Position numbers and translations under genes: made by a program. 6,218 bases of DNA, taken from positions 3,347 through 9,564 of the forward strand of contig PMLI01000078.1 in NCBI GenBank assembly GCA_003158835.1, given 5' to 3'. The stretch comes from Acidimicrobiaceae bacterium (GTDB taxonomy: Bacteria; Actinomycetota; Acidimicrobiia; Acidimicrobiales; Palsa-688). A model generated the notes under the pieces. The model did not search any database, was not told where the DNA came from, and worked only from the letters and a program-made list of their open reading frames with translations. The first letter of the stretch is position 1. Each line of letters starts with the position of its first letter. This document shows, piece by piece, positions 5,230 to 6,218 of the stretch.

Positions 5230-6003
5230 ATGTCGCTTCTACAAGGCAAACGGCTCTTGGTCACGGGCGTGCTCACCGACGACTCGATCGCCTTCGGAGT
5301 GGCAGAGCTGGCTCAGCGGGAGGGTGCCGAGATAGTGCTCACCAACTTCGGGCGGGGGCTTTCCCTCACCAAGAGGGTGGCAAAGCACCTGCCGGTGCCG
5401 CCTGACGTGCTCGAGCTGGACGTCACCGTCCCCGAGCACCTGGCCGCGATAGTCGCCGACTTGCAGCAACGCTGGGGTGCCGTGGACGGCGTGCTCCACT
5501 CGATCGGGTTTGCCCCCCAGTCGTGCCTGGGCGGGGGTTTCCTCGACGCCCCCTGGGAAGACGTGCGTTTGACCTTGGAGATCTCGGCCTACTCCCTCAA
5601 GTCTATTTCGGCCGGTCTCTTGCCCTTGCTGAAGGCGGCCGGGGGAGGCTCGATCGTGGGCCTCGACTTCGATGCCGCCGTCGCCTGGCCGGGCTATGAC
5701 TGGATGGGCGTCGCCAAGGCGGCACTCGAGTCCACGGCCCGGTACCTGGCCAGAGACCTGGGCCCGCACCAGGTGCGGGTCAACCTGGTGGCCGCCGGCC
5801 CGGTCCGGACCGTCGCGGCCCGGGCCATCCCGGGGATCTCGCAACTTGACGACGTCTGGGGCGAACGGGCTCCGCTGGGCTGGGACATCAACGACTCGAG
5901 CGCGGTGGCCAAGGCGTGCGTTGCCCTGCTGTCGGACTGGTTCCCGGCCACGACCGGCGAGATCGTGCACGTCGACGGCGGGTTCCACGCCGTGGGGGTA
6001 TAG
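5230..6003 (+). CDS. fabI: Enoyl-[acyl-carrier-protein] reductase, InhA/FabI type
   Basis: This 257-residue short-chain dehydrogenase-fold enzyme would reduce enoyl-ACP with NADH in the last step of each elongation cycle. The N-terminus GKRLLVTGVLTDDSIAFGVA (6-25) has the nucleotide-binding pattern of enoyl reductases with the conserved SIAF. LELDV (61-65) and HSIGFAPQ (90-97) follow. The active site is GLDFD (144-148), then Tyr156 and Lys163 in YDWMGVAK. The C-terminus has LVAAGPVRT (186-194), LLSDWFPATTGEIVHVDGG (233-251). From memory these blocks match mycobacterial InhA more closely than E. coli FabI, yet the segment between PVRT and RAPLGW is about ten residues shorter than in InhA. ATG 5230 is chosen because homology begins there, although the frame is open upstream to 5095. 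fabG follows after the TAG with no gap. Identity is secure. Confidence 0.96.
   Translation: MSLLQGKRLLVTGVLTDDSIAFGVAELAQREGAEIVLTNFGRGLSLTKRVAKHLPVPPDVLELDVTVPEHLAAIVADLQQRWGAVDGVLHSIGFAPQSCLGGGFLDAPWEDVRLTLEISAYSLKSISAGLLPLLKAAGGGSIVGLDFDAAVAWPGYDWMGVAKAALESTARYLARDLGPHQVRVNLVAAGPVRTVAARAIPGISQLDDVWGERAPLGWDINDSSAVAKACVALLSDWFPATTGEIVHVDGGFHAVGV
5994..5998 (+). promoter_or_regulatory. Ribosome binding site of fabG
   Basis: GGGGG lies in the last fabI codons, 5 nt before the fabG ATG. It indicates independent or re-initiated translation of fabG after the fabI stop. Confidence 0.5.
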
Positions 6004-6218
6004 ATGCCGGACGAGGCAGCCGGTCCCACCGGCCCGGTCGGGACGAGCACCACCGCGGTGGCAGGGAGCGCGGGGCGCGTTGTCCTGGTGACGGGGGGCA
6101 ACCGCGGTATCGGCCGGGCCATTGCCGGGGCCTTCGCGGCCGCCGGGGACCGCGTGGCCGTGACCGCCCGTACCGGCCCGGTCGCAGGCCTCTTCACCGT
6201 TGCCTGCGACGTGACCGA
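6004..6218 (+). CDS. fabG: 3-oxoacyl-[acyl-carrier-protein] reductase, MabA/FabG type (N-terminal 71 residues, cut by right edge)
   Basis: FabG reduces 3-oxoacyl-ACP with NADPH in the first reductive step of fatty-acid elongation. The visible part has a Pro/Gly/Ala-rich leader of about 24 residues, then RVVLVTGGNRGIGRAIAGAF (25-44) with the TGxxxGxG cofactor loop at 30-37. VAVTAR (51-56) and GLFTVACDVT (62-71) follow. The VLVTGGNRGIG block, the GLFxVxCDVT block and the presence of an N-terminal extension all resemble mycobacterial MabA (FabG1) as I remember it. The ATG follows the fabI TAG directly and is in the same frame, with GGGGG 5 nt upstream. The catalytic Ser-Tyr-Lys region lies beyond the window, so full integrity cannot be checked. 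A generic short-chain dehydrogenase is the alternative, but context and the CDVT match favour FabG. Confidence 0.9.
   Translation, partial: MPDEAAGPTGPVGTSTTAVAGSAGRVVLVTGGNRGIGRAIAGAFAAAGDRVAVTARTGPVAGLFTVACDVT

Noticed and set aside
5118..5276. A 53-residue N-terminal extension of the acyl carrier protein
   Set aside because: The GGAGGG site 7 nt before ATG 5117 gives a normal-length carrier, and the extension lies in promoter DNA and overlaps the fabI start.
5239..5988. A 249-codon minus-strand open frame opposite fabI
   Set aside because: fabI is unmistakable on the plus strand; the antisense frame mirrors its codons and has no domain signature.
1..6218. CRISPR array, tRNA, rRNA, insertion sequence or phage genes
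   Set aside because: No spaced repeats, cloverleaf, transposase, integrase or terminal inverted repeats were found on reading both strands.

Overview
This is a compact, very GC-rich chromosomal stretch from what looks like a high-GC actinobacterium. An Acidimicrobiia-like lineage is my guess. The clues are strong G/C third-position bias, frequent GTG starts, overlapping genes, an enoyl-ACP reductase that aligns from memory with mycobacterial InhA, and a ketoreductase start that resembles mycobacterial MabA. No RNA genes, insertion sequences, phage genes or CRISPR arrays are visible. It reads as core genome, not a mobile island.

Left part (1-3508, all minus strand, transcribed right to left). 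A tight four-gene block encodes a proline-rich multi-pass membrane protein, a DUF4129 membrane protein, a DUF4350 membrane protein and a MoxR-type AAA+ ATPase whose C-terminus runs off the left edge. Junctions are +7 nt, a 4-nt ATGA overlap and a 23-nt overlap, so this is almost certainly one operon. MoxR ATPases next to DUF4350/DUF4129 proteins are a recurrent actinobacterial arrangement of poorly understood function, probably an envelope-associated chaperone or assembly system.

Middle part (3623-5117, minus strand). Acyl carrier protein, a ComF-like phosphoribosyltransferase and a bifunctional-nuclease (DUF151) family protein follow one another with 71-nt and 44-nt gaps. A 114-nt gap with a possible promoter separates them from the membrane/MoxR block.

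Right part (5230-6218, plus strand). An InhA/FabI-type enoyl-ACP reductase is followed immediately by a MabA/FabG-type ketoreductase cut by the right edge. They are divergent from the acyl carrier protein across a 112-nt intergenic region. Together these three are a piece of a type II fatty-acid synthase: the carrier plus the two reductive steps. The two reductases share a reading frame and are separated only by one TAG codon.

The most noteworthy points are the same-frame fabI-TAG-fabG junction, an InhA-like reductase that appears to lack the long InhA substrate loop, the MoxR/DUF4350/DUF4129/proline-rich membrane module, a divergent ComF-like protein, and a 12-bp tandem duplication that doubles the stop codon of the DUF151 gene.
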